A DNA stretch of 64,000 bases from Paracoccus solventivorans (GCF_900142875.1 NZ_FRCK01000001.1:248001-312000), one strand, 5' to 3'. Shown: positions 21,325-30,037, counted from the first letter of the stretch. Notes: generated by a model not told the origin, from the letters alone. Made by a program: numbers and translations.

Positions 21325-23180
21325 GCCGGTTCCTTCCCGTAGATACGCGCAATCTCGGTGGCATATTTCTTTTCAACGAAGGCGCGCTTGACCTTTTGGG
21401 TCGCGGTCAGCTCGCCATCGTCGTGATCAAGTTCCTTGGAGAGGATGACGAACTTCCGGATACTCTCGACCCTTGCAAGGCTGCTGTTCGCACGCTCCAC
21501 TTCGCCCGAAACCAGCTCGTGGACTTCTGGCAATTGTGACAGCGAGCGATAGTTCGTATAGGCCAACCCGCGATCCTGAGCCCATTTGCCAACGGAATCC
21601 ATGTTGATCTGGATCAGTGCCGCGACGAAGTGGCGCTGATCTCCCAGGATGATGGCCTCGCGGATATAGACCGATTCCTTCAGAGCATTTTCAAGCTCGG
21701 ACGGGGCAATGTTTTTACCGCCCGAGGTGATGATAATCTCTTTCTTGCGGTCGACGATGCGGATCTCTTTCCCGTCCTCGGTACGCTCGGCAATATCGCC
21801 CGTCGACAGCCAGCCATCGGATGAAAGCACCTTGGCGGTCGCATCCGGATCGAACAGATAGCCGTGAAACACCGTCGGACTGCGGATCTCGATCTCGTCA
21901 TCCTCGGCTAGTCGGTATTCCACCCCGTCAATTGGCGCACCAGCCGCCCCCGCCCGCATCGCGCCGCGATGCTGTACAAAGGTGATACCGCCGCTTTCCG
22001 TCAGGCCGTACACCTGAAATACCGGCAGACCAAGCACGGCAAAGAACAGCAACGTTTCGGGCGAAACCGGCGCCCCGCCGCAGATGCGCACCAGCGAGTG
22101 GTCGAGCCCCATGTGACGTTTCATCGCGCGGAAGATCAGCGCATCGGCCAGCAGCATCTCGAGCCGCTCGCCTAGGGTTTCCGGCCATGTCGTGTGTCCA
22201 TCGCGCAACTGCCGCTCCACCCGCTGGCGAATACGCGCGAACACGCGCTCAAACAGCCATTTCTGAAAGCGCTTGCCCTCGTTCAATCCGATCAGCGCCC
22301 TCAGCCGGTGCTTTTCCCAGACACGCGGCATTCCCAGGAAGACCGTCGGACCGATCTCGCGGATATTGGTATCGACCGTATCTATCGATTCGGCGAAATT
22401 CACCGTGCCGCCGGTCAGGCAGTGCAGGTTTATCGAGCATATCCGTTCGGCCACATGGCATAAGGGCAGATAGCACAGCACAGAGTAATTATCCGCGTTC
22501 AGCCCATAGACTCGCACCAGTGCGGCGGCCGAATGCAGCAGGTTTCGATGCGATAGCTGCGCCCCCTTGGGCTTGCCCGTGGTGCCCGAAGTATAGACGA
22601 TCACCCCGATATCGCCAGGGCCAATGGTCGCAAGGTTTTTCGACCAAAGCCGATCGGCCTGATCCCGATCCACCTGCGCAACCAGATCCTCCCAGAACAG
22701 CAGGCGCGGATCGTCATACTGCCGTACCCCTCTCGGATCCACGACAATGATCTTTTCCACCTCGGGCAATCCGTCACCGTTGCGGCTGGCGTCCAGAACC
22801 TTGTCGGTCTGTTCCTGATCGCCGCAAATCACGAAACGGCAACGCGAATGCTGCAGGATATATTGCAGCTCGAGCCAGGGGTTGGTCGGATAGACGCCCA
22901 CTGTGACGCCGCCAAGCGACTGGATCGCGATATCGGCAATCAGCCACTCAGGGGTGTCGTCGCTTGCGATTGCCAGGCGATCGCCGCGCTGAAAGCCCAG
23001 CGACTTCAGCACCAGTGCGAAATCCCTTACCTTGCGTTCGTATTCGGCCCAGCTGGTGCCTTTCCAGATGCCGAGAACCTTTTCGCGGATCGCCACCCGG
23101 TTGGGCATCTCTTGCGCCCGTTGCGAAAGCAGATGCGGCAATGTGGCTGCCGCTGCCGCTATACGGTTGGACTGGCGCAT
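21321..23180 (-). CDS. AMP-dependent acyl-CoA synthetase within the liv operon
   Basis: A 619-residue ligase that activates a carboxylic acid with ATP and CoA. Motifs in order: P-loop VYTSGTTGKPKGAQLSHRN, VYGLTESGG, STGDIAERTEDG with the ATP-ribose Asp, and VDRKKEIIITSGGKNIAPSELE; a C-terminal lysine region follows. Its closest general type is long-chain fatty-acid or FadD15-like ligases. It is sandwiched between livG and livH with ATGA overlaps, so uptake and CoA activation are co-produced. The substrate is not readable. Confidence 0.9.
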   Translation of the reverse strand: MRQSNRIAAAAATLPHLLSQRAQEMPNRVAIREKVLGIWKGTSWAEYERKVRDFALVLKSLGFQRGDRLAIASDDTPEWLIADIAIQSLGGVTVGVYPTNPWLELQYILQHSRCRFVICGDQEQTDKVLDASRNGDGLPEVEKIIVVDPRGVRQYDDPRLLFWEDLVAQVDRDQADRLWSKNLATIGPGDIGVIVYTSGTTGKPKGAQLSHRNLLHSAAALVRVYGLNADNYSVLCYLPLCHVAERICSINLHCLTGGTVNFAESIDTVDTNIREIGPTVFLGMPRVWEKHRLRALIGLNEGKRFQKWLFERVFARIRQRVERQLRDGHTTWPETLGERLEMLLADALIFRAMKRHMGLDHSLVRICGGAPVSPETLLFFAVLGLPVFQVYGLTESGGITFVQHRGAMRAGAAGAPIDGVEYRLAEDDEIEIRSPTVFHGYLFDPDATAKVLSSDGWLSTGDIAERTEDGKEIRIVDRKKEIIITSGGKNIAPSELENALKESVYIREAIILGDQRHFVAALIQINMDSVGKWAQDRGLAYTNYRSLSQLPEVHELVSGEVERANSSLARVESIRKFVILSKELDHDDGELTATQKVKRAFVEKKYATEIARIYGKEPA

Positions 23181-23959
23181 CAGCTCCCTCCCCTGCCCAG
23201 ATAGGCGTCGATCACGGCAGGATCGGCGGCAACGGCCGCTGGCGGCCCCGAGGCAATTGGCACGCCAAAGTTCAGCACATGCACCATGTCGGAAATATCC
23301 ATGACCACGTTCATGTCATGCTCGATCATGATCACCGTCAGACCCAGTTCGTCGCGCAGATCCAGGACGAAACGGGCAATATCCTCTGTCTCTTCCTGGT
23401 TCATGCCCGACACCATTTCATCCAGCAGCAGCAACCTGGGGCGGGTCGCGAGGGCGCGGCCCATTTCGACACGCTTTTGCAACCCGTAAGGCAGGACCGA
23501 TACGGGCGAATTCCGGATTTCCTCGATCTCGAGGAACTCGACAATGCGCTCGACCTCTTCGCGGGCGCGCCGTTCTTCTGCAGCTGCGCGACCAAACCTG
23601 AAGACACCCGCAAGCACACCCGCCTGAAGATGGGCGTGCATCCCCACCAGCAGGTTTTCGATCACCGTGCCATGCCGGAACAATGCCAGGTTCTGGAAGG
23701 TCCGGCCGATTCCCAGACGGGCAAGGTGATGAGGGCGGAAGTCGAGCAGGTTCTTGTCCTCGAACCTTATTTCCCCCGAACTCGGCTGGTAGAGCCGGCA
23801 GATCATGTTGAACAAGGTGGTCTTGCCGGCCCCGTTCGGCCCGATGAAGCTGGCGATCTCGCCCTGGCGCACCCGGATGGATACGTCAGAAAGCGCCTGC
23901 AAACCGCCGAACTTCTTCGACAGGTTCCGAATTTCCAGAATTTTCGGCGCTTCGATCAT
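23180..23959 (-). CDS. livG: ABC transporter ATP-binding protein LivG-type
   Basis: A 259-residue cytoplasmic ATPase. Walker A is GPNGAGKTTLF; the signature position reads VLPYGLQKRVEMGRAL in place of LSGGQ, as usual in LivG; Walker B LLLLDEMVSGM; switch His in MIEHDMNVVM. I use ATG 23959, whose ATGA overlaps the livF stop; an in-frame GTG at 23968 is the alternative. Confidence 0.93.
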   Translation of the reverse strand: MIEAPKILEIRNLSKKFGGLQALSDVSIRVRQGEIASFIGPNGAGKTTLFNMICRLYQPSSGEIRFEDKNLLDFRPHHLARLGIGRTFQNLALFRHGTVIENLLVGMHAHLQAGVLAGVFRFGRAAAEERRAREEVERIVEFLEIEEIRNSPVSVLPYGLQKRVEMGRALATRPRLLLLDEMVSGMNQEETEDIARFVLDLRDELGLTVIMIEHDMNVVMDISDMVHVLNFGVPIASGPPAAVAADPAVIDAYLGRGGS

Positions 23960-24753
23960 GACAGCCACCTTTTGCGGCGCCGGTAATGCTTCAGATCCCG
24001 AAAGGACTTGCGGTCGTCGGAGCGGTCCATTCCCAGATAGAACTCCTGGATCTCGGGGCTATCCAGCAAGGTGCGGGCGTCGCCGTCGAACACGACACGG
24101 CCGCGTTCCAGCACATAGCCCTTGTCGGACACTTCGAGGGCGATGCGCGCATTCTGTTCTACCAGAAGGATCGACAGGCCCTCGGCTTTGCGCAGCACGG
24201 CGATCGTTTCAAAGATCGTCGCGACGATCTTTGGCGCCAGGCCCAGTGACGGCTCATCCAGCATCAGCAGTTTGGGCCGCGCCATCAACGCGCGGCCAAT
24301 CGCGACCATCTGTTGCTGGCCGCCGGAAAGATACCCGGCAACGCGGGTGCGATGCGGAACCAGATCCGGAAAGATCTGATAGATTTCCGCCAACCTCTGC
24401 CCCCGCTCGGCCGCGGGCAAGGTGAATCCCCCCATCAGGATATTTTCTTCGACAGTAAGGTCGACGAACAGGCGCCGGCCCTCGGGCACCTGACTGATTC
24501 CCGCCCGCACGATCTGCTCGGAGGCCATCCCGGCCAACGAGACGCCGCCGAAGTTGAGGCTTCCCTTGGTCAGCAGGCCGCGCTCTGGTCCCATGATCCC
24601 AGAGATGGCCTTCAGCAGGGTGCTCTTTCCCGCCCCGTTCGCTCCGAGCAGACAGACGATCTCGCCGGGCGCAACGGTAAGGGAAACGTCCCGGATGGCC
24701 TCGACGGTCCTATCGTAGAATATCTGCGCGTTGATGACCGATAGCTCAGCCAT
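23956..24753 (-). CDS. livF: ABC transporter ATP-binding protein LivF-type
   Basis: A 265-residue ATPase from ATG 24753 (MAELSVINAQIFY, where family members begin, after GGAAAAGG); an upstream in-frame GTG at 24825 would add 24 residues. Walker A is GANGAGKSTLLK, the signature YLSGGQQQMVAIGRAL, Walker B LLMLDEPSLGL, switch His replaced by Gln as usual (LLVEQNARIAL). First gene of the operon. Confidence 0.92.
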   Translation of the reverse strand: MAELSVINAQIFYDRTVEAIRDVSLTVAPGEIVCLLGANGAGKSTLLKAISGIMGPERGLLTKGSLNFGGVSLAGMASEQIVRAGISQVPEGRRLFVDLTVEENILMGGFTLPAAERGQRLAEIYQIFPDLVPHRTRVAGYLSGGQQQMVAIGRALMARPKLLMLDEPSLGLAPKIVATIFETIAVLRKAEGLSILLVEQNARIALEVSDKGYVLERGRVVFDGDARTLLDSPEIQEFYLGMDRSDDRKSFRDLKHYRRRKRWLS

Positions 24754-25211
24754 ACGTGCCTTTTCCAAAGTCCATCTCCCCTCCCATGTCAGCCCTGCCG
24801 CATCTGCCTGCGGCTTATTACTCACATCTGATAATACGCTAGATGACTTTACACACGCGCGTCAATGACCTTGTGCGGGTGGTTGCATTGGCGCCCACGG
24901 GGGATCTGCTGTGATGATGATGCCCGACCGGATGGCGGCTCGAAGTCGCAATCGGAAGTTGCGCAGCCTTTCTCGATATCCGCACACCATCCAACAAAGC
25001 TAGGGGCCCGCACCAAGGGGGTGCCGTAAGCGCCGAAGGACAGATATCGGCAGGGTCACGTTGCAACCGAGGAAATATCGGTTGACACCATCAGATTCGC
25101 CGATGATGTTATCAAGATAACGATAAGCTAACTTCTCATGTCCCGGCGCCGCGGAGGAGGCGAAGCCGTGCCGACCGGGAAAGTGAAGCTCAGCCAAGCC
25201 GGAGGAGATAA
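24754..25211. promoter_or_regulatory. Divergent control region, liv operon versus dehydratase/reductase genes
   Basis: About 460 bp shared by two divergent operons. On the plus strand TTGACA (25082-25087) could be a -35 box, with a weak -10 about 17-19 bp later overlapping a palindrome (25108-25121). A strong GGAGGAG ribosome site precedes the first plus-strand gene. On the minus strand the AT-rich stretch near 24826-24850 may hold the liv promoter. No gene is seen inside. Confidence 0.5.
25108..25121. promoter_or_regulatory. Palindrome GTTATC-AA-GATAAC, candidate operator
   Basis: Perfect six-base inverted arms separated by AA, followed by another GATAA half-site. It overlaps the likely -10 region of the plus-strand operon, which suits a repressor. 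The TetR-type regulator at 31338-32075 is one candidate ligand, by inference only. Confidence 0.5.
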
Positions 25212-26393
25212 ATGGAGCAGGCAGCCGAAATTGAAGAGATCATCGGATCTCTGGCCCGGATAGCGGAATGCCCCTCCGACTATGCCGCCGACTGGGAGAG
25301 CCGCACCGGCGGCAAGGTCGTCGGCATCCTGCCGATGAACTTTCCCGCTGAAATCGTGCATGCCGCAGGGGCGCTGCCGGTGATTGTCCAAGAGGACGAC
25401 GCCGCGATCTCCTATGGGCGCAGCCTGCTGCATGAATTCTACTGCGGCTACACCCGCAGCCTGGTCGATCAGGCGGCGACGGGGAAGCTGGCATGCTATG
25501 ACGGGATCTTCCTGGTCGATCACTGCGTGGCGCTGTTGGGGGCGGTGGACGCCATCCGCTTCGAGCTTCCCGACACGCCGGTCTTCCTTGCGCAGTTCAC
25601 CGCCTCGATGGACGAAACCACGACCCGCCCGCAGATCGCGGGGCGGATCGGCGAGCTGCGCCAGCGGCTGGAGGAGCTTTGCGGCGAACCGATCACGGAC
25701 GACGCGATCCACCGCAGCATCGCCGCCTATAACCGCAACCGCGGCCTGCTGCGTCGCGTGTACGAGATGCGCCGTGCTGGCCGCATTGCCCTGAGCGGTC
25801 GCCAGATGCAGGCACTGGTGAAATCCGCCATGGTGATGGATGTCGAGGAACACAGCGCCCGGATGGCGCGGCTCCTGTCGCTGCTGGAGGCGCAGCCCCC
25901 AGCCCCGTCGGCAAAGGTGAAGCTGCATCTCTCCGGTCATTTCTGCCATGCGCCCAGGCCCGAGCTGTTCGACATGATCGAAAGCTGCGACGTCACCGTG
26001 GTCGATGACGATATCTATACCGGATACCGCTTCATCTCGACGGATGTGCCGGACCATGCCGATCCGGTCGAGGCGCTGACGGGATGGTATTTCGCCCGCA
26101 ACAACAATGTGCCCTGTTCCACCCGCGCCCAGAAGACCGTCGATTGGGAAAGCTATCTGGGGCAGGCCCTGGAAAACACCGGCGCGCAGGGCGTCATCGT
26201 CCTGGTTCCCAAGTTCTGCGAGCCGCACATGCTCTACTACCCCGAGCTGCGGAAGGAGTTCCACAGACGGGGCATCCCTCACCTGCTGATCGAGACCGAG
26301 CACGAGGGGCTGGCCCTCGAAATGCTCAAGACGCGGGTCGAGGCCCTGGTCGAGGTCATCCGCCGTCCCGCCGTCATTCGGGAACCCGCCTGA
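25212..26393 (+). CDS. Benzoyl-CoA reductase/2-hydroxyacyl-CoA dehydratase family subunit (BcrC-like)
   Basis: A 393-residue HGD-D family protein; such subunits bind a 4Fe-4S cluster and pass single electrons at very low potential to a CoA thioester. Family features: TGGKVVGILPMNFPAEIVHAAGALPV near the N-terminus, then Cys78 (EFYCGYTRS), Cys105 (VDHCVAL) and Cys336 (VPKFCEPH) as likely cluster ligands, and VMDVEEHSARM in the middle. By sequence pattern and order it resembles BcrC/BadD more than HgdB. Strong GGAGGAG site. It heads the operon with the next gene. The enzymes are normally very oxygen sensitive. Substrate unknown. Confidence 0.85.
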   Translation: MEQAAEIEEIIGSLARIAECPSDYAADWESRTGGKVVGILPMNFPAEIVHAAGALPVIVQEDDAAISYGRSLLHEFYCGYTRSLVDQAATGKLACYDGIFLVDHCVALLGAVDAIRFELPDTPVFLAQFTASMDETTTRPQIAGRIGELRQRLEELCGEPITDDAIHRSIAAYNRNRGLLRRVYEMRRAGRIALSGRQMQALVKSAMVMDVEEHSARMARLLSLLEAQPPAPSAKVKLHLSGHFCHAPRPELFDMIESCDVTVVDDDIYTGYRFISTDVPDHADPVEALTGWYFARNNNVPCSTRAQKTVDWESYLGQALENTGAQGVIVLVPKFCEPHMLYYPELRKEFHRRGIPHLLIETEHEGLALEMLKTRVEALVEVIRRPAVIREPA

Positions 26394-26418
26394 GCCAACC
26401 GATTCGGAGGAGCACGAA

Positions 26419-27789
26419 ATGTCTGTCACCACGGAATCCGCAAATCACGGCCCCGGCGCCCCCCGTCCCGCTCCGCGCGCCAACCGGCTGGTCAGCACCC
26501 GCGCCGGCGGGGAAATGGTCAGGAACTACTGGGACAACCTGTTCACCGCACGCGAACGCGGCGCCACGGTGGTCTGGTACAACGGCGCCGCGATCAACCC
26601 GATCCTGCAGGCCGCCGGCGTCGAATGGTGCCACGGCGAGGCGTTCGGCGCGCGGCTGGCCGCGATGCATCTGGAAGAGCCCGCCCAGCAAGAGGGCGAG
26701 GCCTATGGCTATATCAATGAGCTATGTTCCTATGCGCGCACCACGCTGGGGTGCGCGCTGCTGACCAGGAAAGAGGCGTCGCGCAGGGTCGAGGTCGACC
26801 AGGCCCCGGGCGTGCCCGACAAGGAGGTCCTGGCCGCCCGCCTGCCGCCGCCGGATCTGTTCGTGAATGCTTACGCGGGTTGCAGCACCGGCCAGCAATG
26901 GGACGAGATTTCCTATCGCCTCTTCGACAAGCAGCTGCCGTTCTTCAAGGTTTCCTACCCGCTGCTGTGGGGCAACAAGCCCGATGCCGGCTATCTGCGG
27001 GGCGAGGAATGGGACAATGCCTCAAAATATGTGGCGGGCCAGCTCTATAACCTGATCGAGTTCCTTGAACACCAGACCGGCAACAAGTTCGACTGGGAAG
27101 GCCTGCGCGAGTCGATGCATTACATCAAGCGCGCCGCGCAGCTGCGGCTGGATGCGCTGGAACTGTGCAAGGCCAGGCCCACCCCGGCGGTGTTCTGGGA
27201 CTGGGTCGCCAGCATCGCGCCGATCAATTTCCTGCCCGGCAATCAGGCGCTGGTCGATTACTTCCAGGGCGTGAAGACCGAGATCGAGCAGCGGCTGGAA
27301 CAGGGGGTCAGCGCGCTGCCGAACGAACGCTACCGCCTGGCCTTCGACGGGATCATGAACTGGAACAAGGTGGGCTGGCTGGCCAACAAGTTCGCCGAAC
27401 ATGACGCCGCCGTGGTCTGCGGGCGCTACACCCACAACAGCTTCTGGCACGAACCGCAACTGATCGACGAGGACGACCCGATCCTGGGCATGGCGCAGCA
27501 TTACCTGCTGTGCCCGTTCAATCACAGCGCGCAGAATCTGGCCGAACAGGTGCTGGGCGATTGCGAGACCTACGGGATCGAGGGGATCGTGTTCCACGCC
27601 ACCCGGACCTGCCGCTCGGCCACCAACGGGCAGCTGGTGCTTGCCAAGATGGCACAGCAGCGGGGGCTGCAGACCATGTTCTTCGAGGGCGATGTCGCGG
27701 ACGAAAGCTTCTACAAGGACGAGATCCTGCAAAGCCGGCTGGAGGCGATGCTGGAAACCATCGACGTGCAGCGCACCCGCTTGTCCTGA
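26419..27789 (+). CDS. Benzoyl-CoA reductase/2-hydroxyacyl-CoA dehydratase family subunit (BcrB-like)
   Basis: A 456-residue second HGD-D subunit, presumed to bind the CoA substrate together with the BcrC-like partner. Candidate cluster cysteines are Cys103 (NELCSYARTTLG), Cys155 (AYAGCSTGQQW) and Cys398 (HATRTCRSATNGQL). SIAPINFLPGNQALVDYF and YRLAFDGIMNWNK match the general BcrB layout. Length fits BcrB/HgdA. GGAGGAG lies just upstream, 25 bp after the first subunit. The first 30 residues are Pro/Ala-rich and variable. Whether it reduces an aromatic ring or removes water from a hydroxyacyl-CoA cannot be decided here. Confidence 0.85.
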   Translation: MSVTTESANHGPGAPRPAPRANRLVSTRAGGEMVRNYWDNLFTARERGATVVWYNGAAINPILQAAGVEWCHGEAFGARLAAMHLEEPAQQEGEAYGYINELCSYARTTLGCALLTRKEASRRVEVDQAPGVPDKEVLAARLPPPDLFVNAYAGCSTGQQWDEISYRLFDKQLPFFKVSYPLLWGNKPDAGYLRGEEWDNASKYVAGQLYNLIEFLEHQTGNKFDWEGLRESMHYIKRAAQLRLDALELCKARPTPAVFWDWVASIAPINFLPGNQALVDYFQGVKTEIEQRLEQGVSALPNERYRLAFDGIMNWNKVGWLANKFAEHDAAVVCGRYTHNSFWHEPQLIDEDDPILGMAQHYLLCPFNHSAQNLAEQVLGDCETYGIEGIVFHATRTCRSATNGQLVLAKMAQQRGLQTMFFEGDVADESFYKDEILQSRLEAMLETIDVQRTRLS

Positions 27790-28086
27790 GGAAAGGTGGA
27801 GCGCCGAGCACACGTGAGCGCTACTTTAAGCCATTCGATTCGCCCCGGCGCAATGATCGGGAACGAGGGGGCGGAGGCGACAAGGACTCAGGCTCGCCGG
27901 AACGGGGGAAATCCATGACTGCAGCGTACTTCAGAAACATTGTTCCCAGTTTTGTGACGCTCCAACCCCTTGCCCGACGCTCCCGCCACTGCCCCGACCG
28001 CCGGGAAAACTCCCGGAAACATTGACGCCGCCTTCAAGTGAGTTATACTCACCACCATCAACCTGCCACCTTGGAGGGAGAGTGAC
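27790..28086. other. Intergenic region before the activator ATPase gene
   Basis: About 300 bp. A CCGGGA-AAAC-TCCCGG hairpin (28001-28016) could end or attenuate the upstream transcript. A possible promoter with TTGACG (28023-28028) and TATACT (28044-28049, short 15-bp spacer) follows. A 36-codon frame at 27915 has no support. Confidence 0.45.
28039..28051. promoter_or_regulatory. TGAGT-TAT-ACTCA dyad over the likely -10 of the activator gene
   Basis: Perfect five-base inverted arms around TAT, covering the TATACT that may serve as -10 element, 36 bp before the ATPase start. It suggests the activator has its own regulated promoter. Confidence 0.4.
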
Positions 28087-29037
28087 ATGAAGTCCTGTGT
28101 GATGGGGATCGACTTCGGCTCCACCACCGCCAAGGCGGTGATCCTCGATCTCGGGGGGCGGATGCTGGCCTCGCAGGTCGCGCATATGGGGGCGGTCAGC
28201 GGCGAAGGGGTGGCGGCGGCGATTGCCGGGGCGCTCGACGCCGCCGGGCTGGCGCAGGCGGATATCGGGCGCACCGTCGCCACCGGCTACGGCCGCCGCA
28301 TGCTCGACATCGCCGACAGGAACTATACCGAGATCACCTGCCACGCCCGCGGCGCCGTCGCCATGGTGCCGCAGGCGCGGGTGGTGATCGACATCGGCGG
28401 CCAGGACAGCAAGGTGATCGCGGTCGATGCCCAGGGGCTGGTAATGCAGTTCACCATGAACGACCGCTGCGCCGCCGGCACCGGCAAGTTCTTCGAGGTG
28501 CTGGCCCGCGCCATGGAGATCGAGCTCGAGGACATGGGCGCGCTGGCGTTGCAGGCGCAACAATCGCTGAAGATCTCCAGCATGTGCGCGACCTTCGCCG
28601 AGACCGAGGTGATCTCGCTGCTGGCCGAGGGCCGGTCCAAGGCCGATATCCTGGGCGGGGTCCATGCCGCGGTCGCCACCCGCACGGTGGGGCTGGTGGG
28701 GCGGGTCGGGCGCAAGGGTCCGATCGTGATGACCGGGGGTGTGGCGCGCAACCCGGCGGCGGTGCATTACATCGAGAAGGCCCTGGGCGAGGCGCTGATC
28801 CTGCCCGAGGCCCCGCAGATCGCCGGGGCGCTGGGGGCGGCGCTGATCGGGCTGGACGATTACCGCCGCGAGCACCGCGAGGAACTGGAAGGCGACGACG
28901 CGCTCGAGGCGCAGATGGCGCTGGACAAGGCCTGCGTGCCGGGCTGCCGGGGCGTGCCGGAACTGGCACCCCCGCCCGCGACGGCGCCGCGCGGCAACGC
29001 CGCGGCGCTGTGGAAGCGCATCCAGTCGCATCTGTGA
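28087..29037 (+). CDS. ATP-dependent activator (archerase) of the BadF/BcrA/HgdC family
   Basis: A 316-residue ASKHA-fold ATPase that, as a homodimer with a bridging 4Fe-4S cluster, would fire electrons into the two-subunit partner. Phosphate motifs: GIDFGSTTAKAVIL and VIDIGGQDSKVIAV; cluster cysteines Cys128 (MNDRCAAGTGKF) and Cys167 (ISSMCATFAETE); adenosine motif IVMTGGVARN. IGGQDSKV and the single copy resemble HgdC rather than the BcrA/BcrD pair. About 50 residues beyond the usual end carry an extra Cys283/Cys287 pair (KACVPGCRG). Strong GGAGGGAG site. The electron donor is not encoded nearby. Confidence 0.88.
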   Translation: MKSCVMGIDFGSTTAKAVILDLGGRMLASQVAHMGAVSGEGVAAAIAGALDAAGLAQADIGRTVATGYGRRMLDIADRNYTEITCHARGAVAMVPQARVVIDIGGQDSKVIAVDAQGLVMQFTMNDRCAAGTGKFFEVLARAMEIELEDMGALALQAQQSLKISSMCATFAETEVISLLAEGRSKADILGGVHAAVATRTVGLVGRVGRKGPIVMTGGVARNPAAVHYIEKALGEALILPEAPQIAGALGAALIGLDDYRREHREELEGDDALEAQMALDKACVPGCRGVPELAPPPATAPRGNAAALWKRIQSHL

Positions 29038-29039
29038 CC

Positions 29040-29255
29040 ATGCAGAACTTTCCCGCCCTGCGCCTGATCCTCAAGCTCGGCCGCTGGTGGGCGCTGTGCT
29101 GCGGCCTGATCGCCGCCGCCGCCACCGCGCTGCTGCTTTACCCGCTGCTCGGCGCCCTCGCGATCCTGCCGGCGCTGTTTGCGCTGGGGTTTGGCTATTA
29201 CCTGGGGAAGAGCTACGTCGAGCTGGTTACCATCATTGTCACAACGGTGAATTGA
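29040..29255 (+). CDS. Small two-helix membrane protein
   Basis: A 71-residue reading frame beginning two bases after the activator stop (TGACCATG). It has two hydrophobic segments (WWALCCGLIAAAATALLLYPLLG and ALAILPALFALGFGYYLG). I do not recognise a family. Position implies co-expression with the activator, perhaps as a membrane anchor or accessory. No ribosome site beyond the end of the preceding gene; translation would be coupled. Confidence 0.55.
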   Translation: MQNFPALRLILKLGRWWALCCGLIAAAATALLLYPLLGALAILPALFALGFGYYLGKSYVELVTIIVTTVN

Positions 29256-29275
29256 AGGGGCGAATTGCCCTTCGC

Positions 29276-30037
29276 TCAGAAAAGCAGCGGCTCCAGCGCG
29301 GGACCATATCCGTCCTCGGCCTGCAGGCGCAGGAACCGCTTGTCGCCATGCAGCTCGACCACCGGTTCCACGACCCGCGCCGGCCGCCCCGCCGCGGCCG
29401 CGATCGCATCGGCGACGCTGCCAGCCCGGGCCAGCAGCGACAGGTTCATCCGGGTGGGAAAGACGATGGTCCGCTCGCCTCTCGCGGCCATGTCCAGCGC
29501 GGCGGGGGCGGTGATCCATTCGACCATGATCGTCTCTCGCCCGTCGGCCCGCGCCACCTGCTCGGCCGGGGCCTGGACGAGATAGAAATACGTATCGAAG
29601 CGCTTGGCCACCACCGGCGGGGTGCGCCAGCGCGCAAACAGCGACAGTGAGCGCAGGTCGGGCCGCAGCCCCTGCTGCTGAAGATGGGCCAGAAAGCTGG
29701 CCTCGCCCCGATCCATGGCGGCGCGCAGGGCCCTGGTATCGCCGGGGCTCGTCCGATAGCCCTGAACCGCGGGCAGGATACCACATTCCTCGAAGGTTTC
29801 CCGGATGGCGCTGATGCGGGGGCCGCGTTCGCTTTCGGGGATGTCGTCCCAGCCCTCGACCTGCGCCCTCCAGGCAGGATCGAGATCCGAGGGCTCGACC
29901 TTGCCGCCGGGAAACAGCATCGCGCCCGAGAAATGGTCGATGGCCTGGTTACGCTTGACCATCAACACCTCGACCGCCGGCGCTTCGCGCACCAGCATCA
30001 TGGTCGAGGCGATCCTTACCGGTGCGTCATCGGACAT
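29276..30037 (-). CDS. NUDIX hydrolase, NUDT7/NUDT19-like (likely CoA/acyl-CoA diphosphatase)
   Basis: A 253-residue hydrolase with a split Nudix box: GGKVEPSDLD around residue 44, then an insertion, then AIRETFEECGI (residues 77-87). This spaced form is typical of NUDT19-type enzymes that cut CoA or acyl-CoA. It would recycle or trim CoA species in a pathway full of thioesters. Convergent with the small membrane protein gene; head of nothing else. Confidence 0.8.
   Translation of the reverse strand: MSDDAPVRIASTMMLVREAPAVEVLMVKRNQAIDHFSGAMLFPGGKVEPSDLDPAWRAQVEGWDDIPESERGPRISAIRETFEECGILPAVQGYRTSPGDTRALRAAMDRGEASFLAHLQQQGLRPDLRSLSLFARWRTPPVVAKRFDTYFYLVQAPAEQVARADGRETIMVEWITAPAALDMAARGERTIVFPTRMNLSLLARAGSVADAIAAAAGRPARVVEPVVELHGDKRFLRLQAEDGYGPALEPLLF

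Noticed and set aside
24826..25211. FNR-type box for the reductase-like operon
   Set aside because: I looked for TTGAT-N4-ATCAA-like sequences because the enzyme should be oxygen sensitive. Only TTGAC-ACC-ATCAG with the wrong spacing is present.
27915..28025. A 36-codon frame between the reductase subunit and the activator
   Set aside because: Basic, patternless sequence with a weak ribosome site, overlapping a hairpin; more likely leader DNA.
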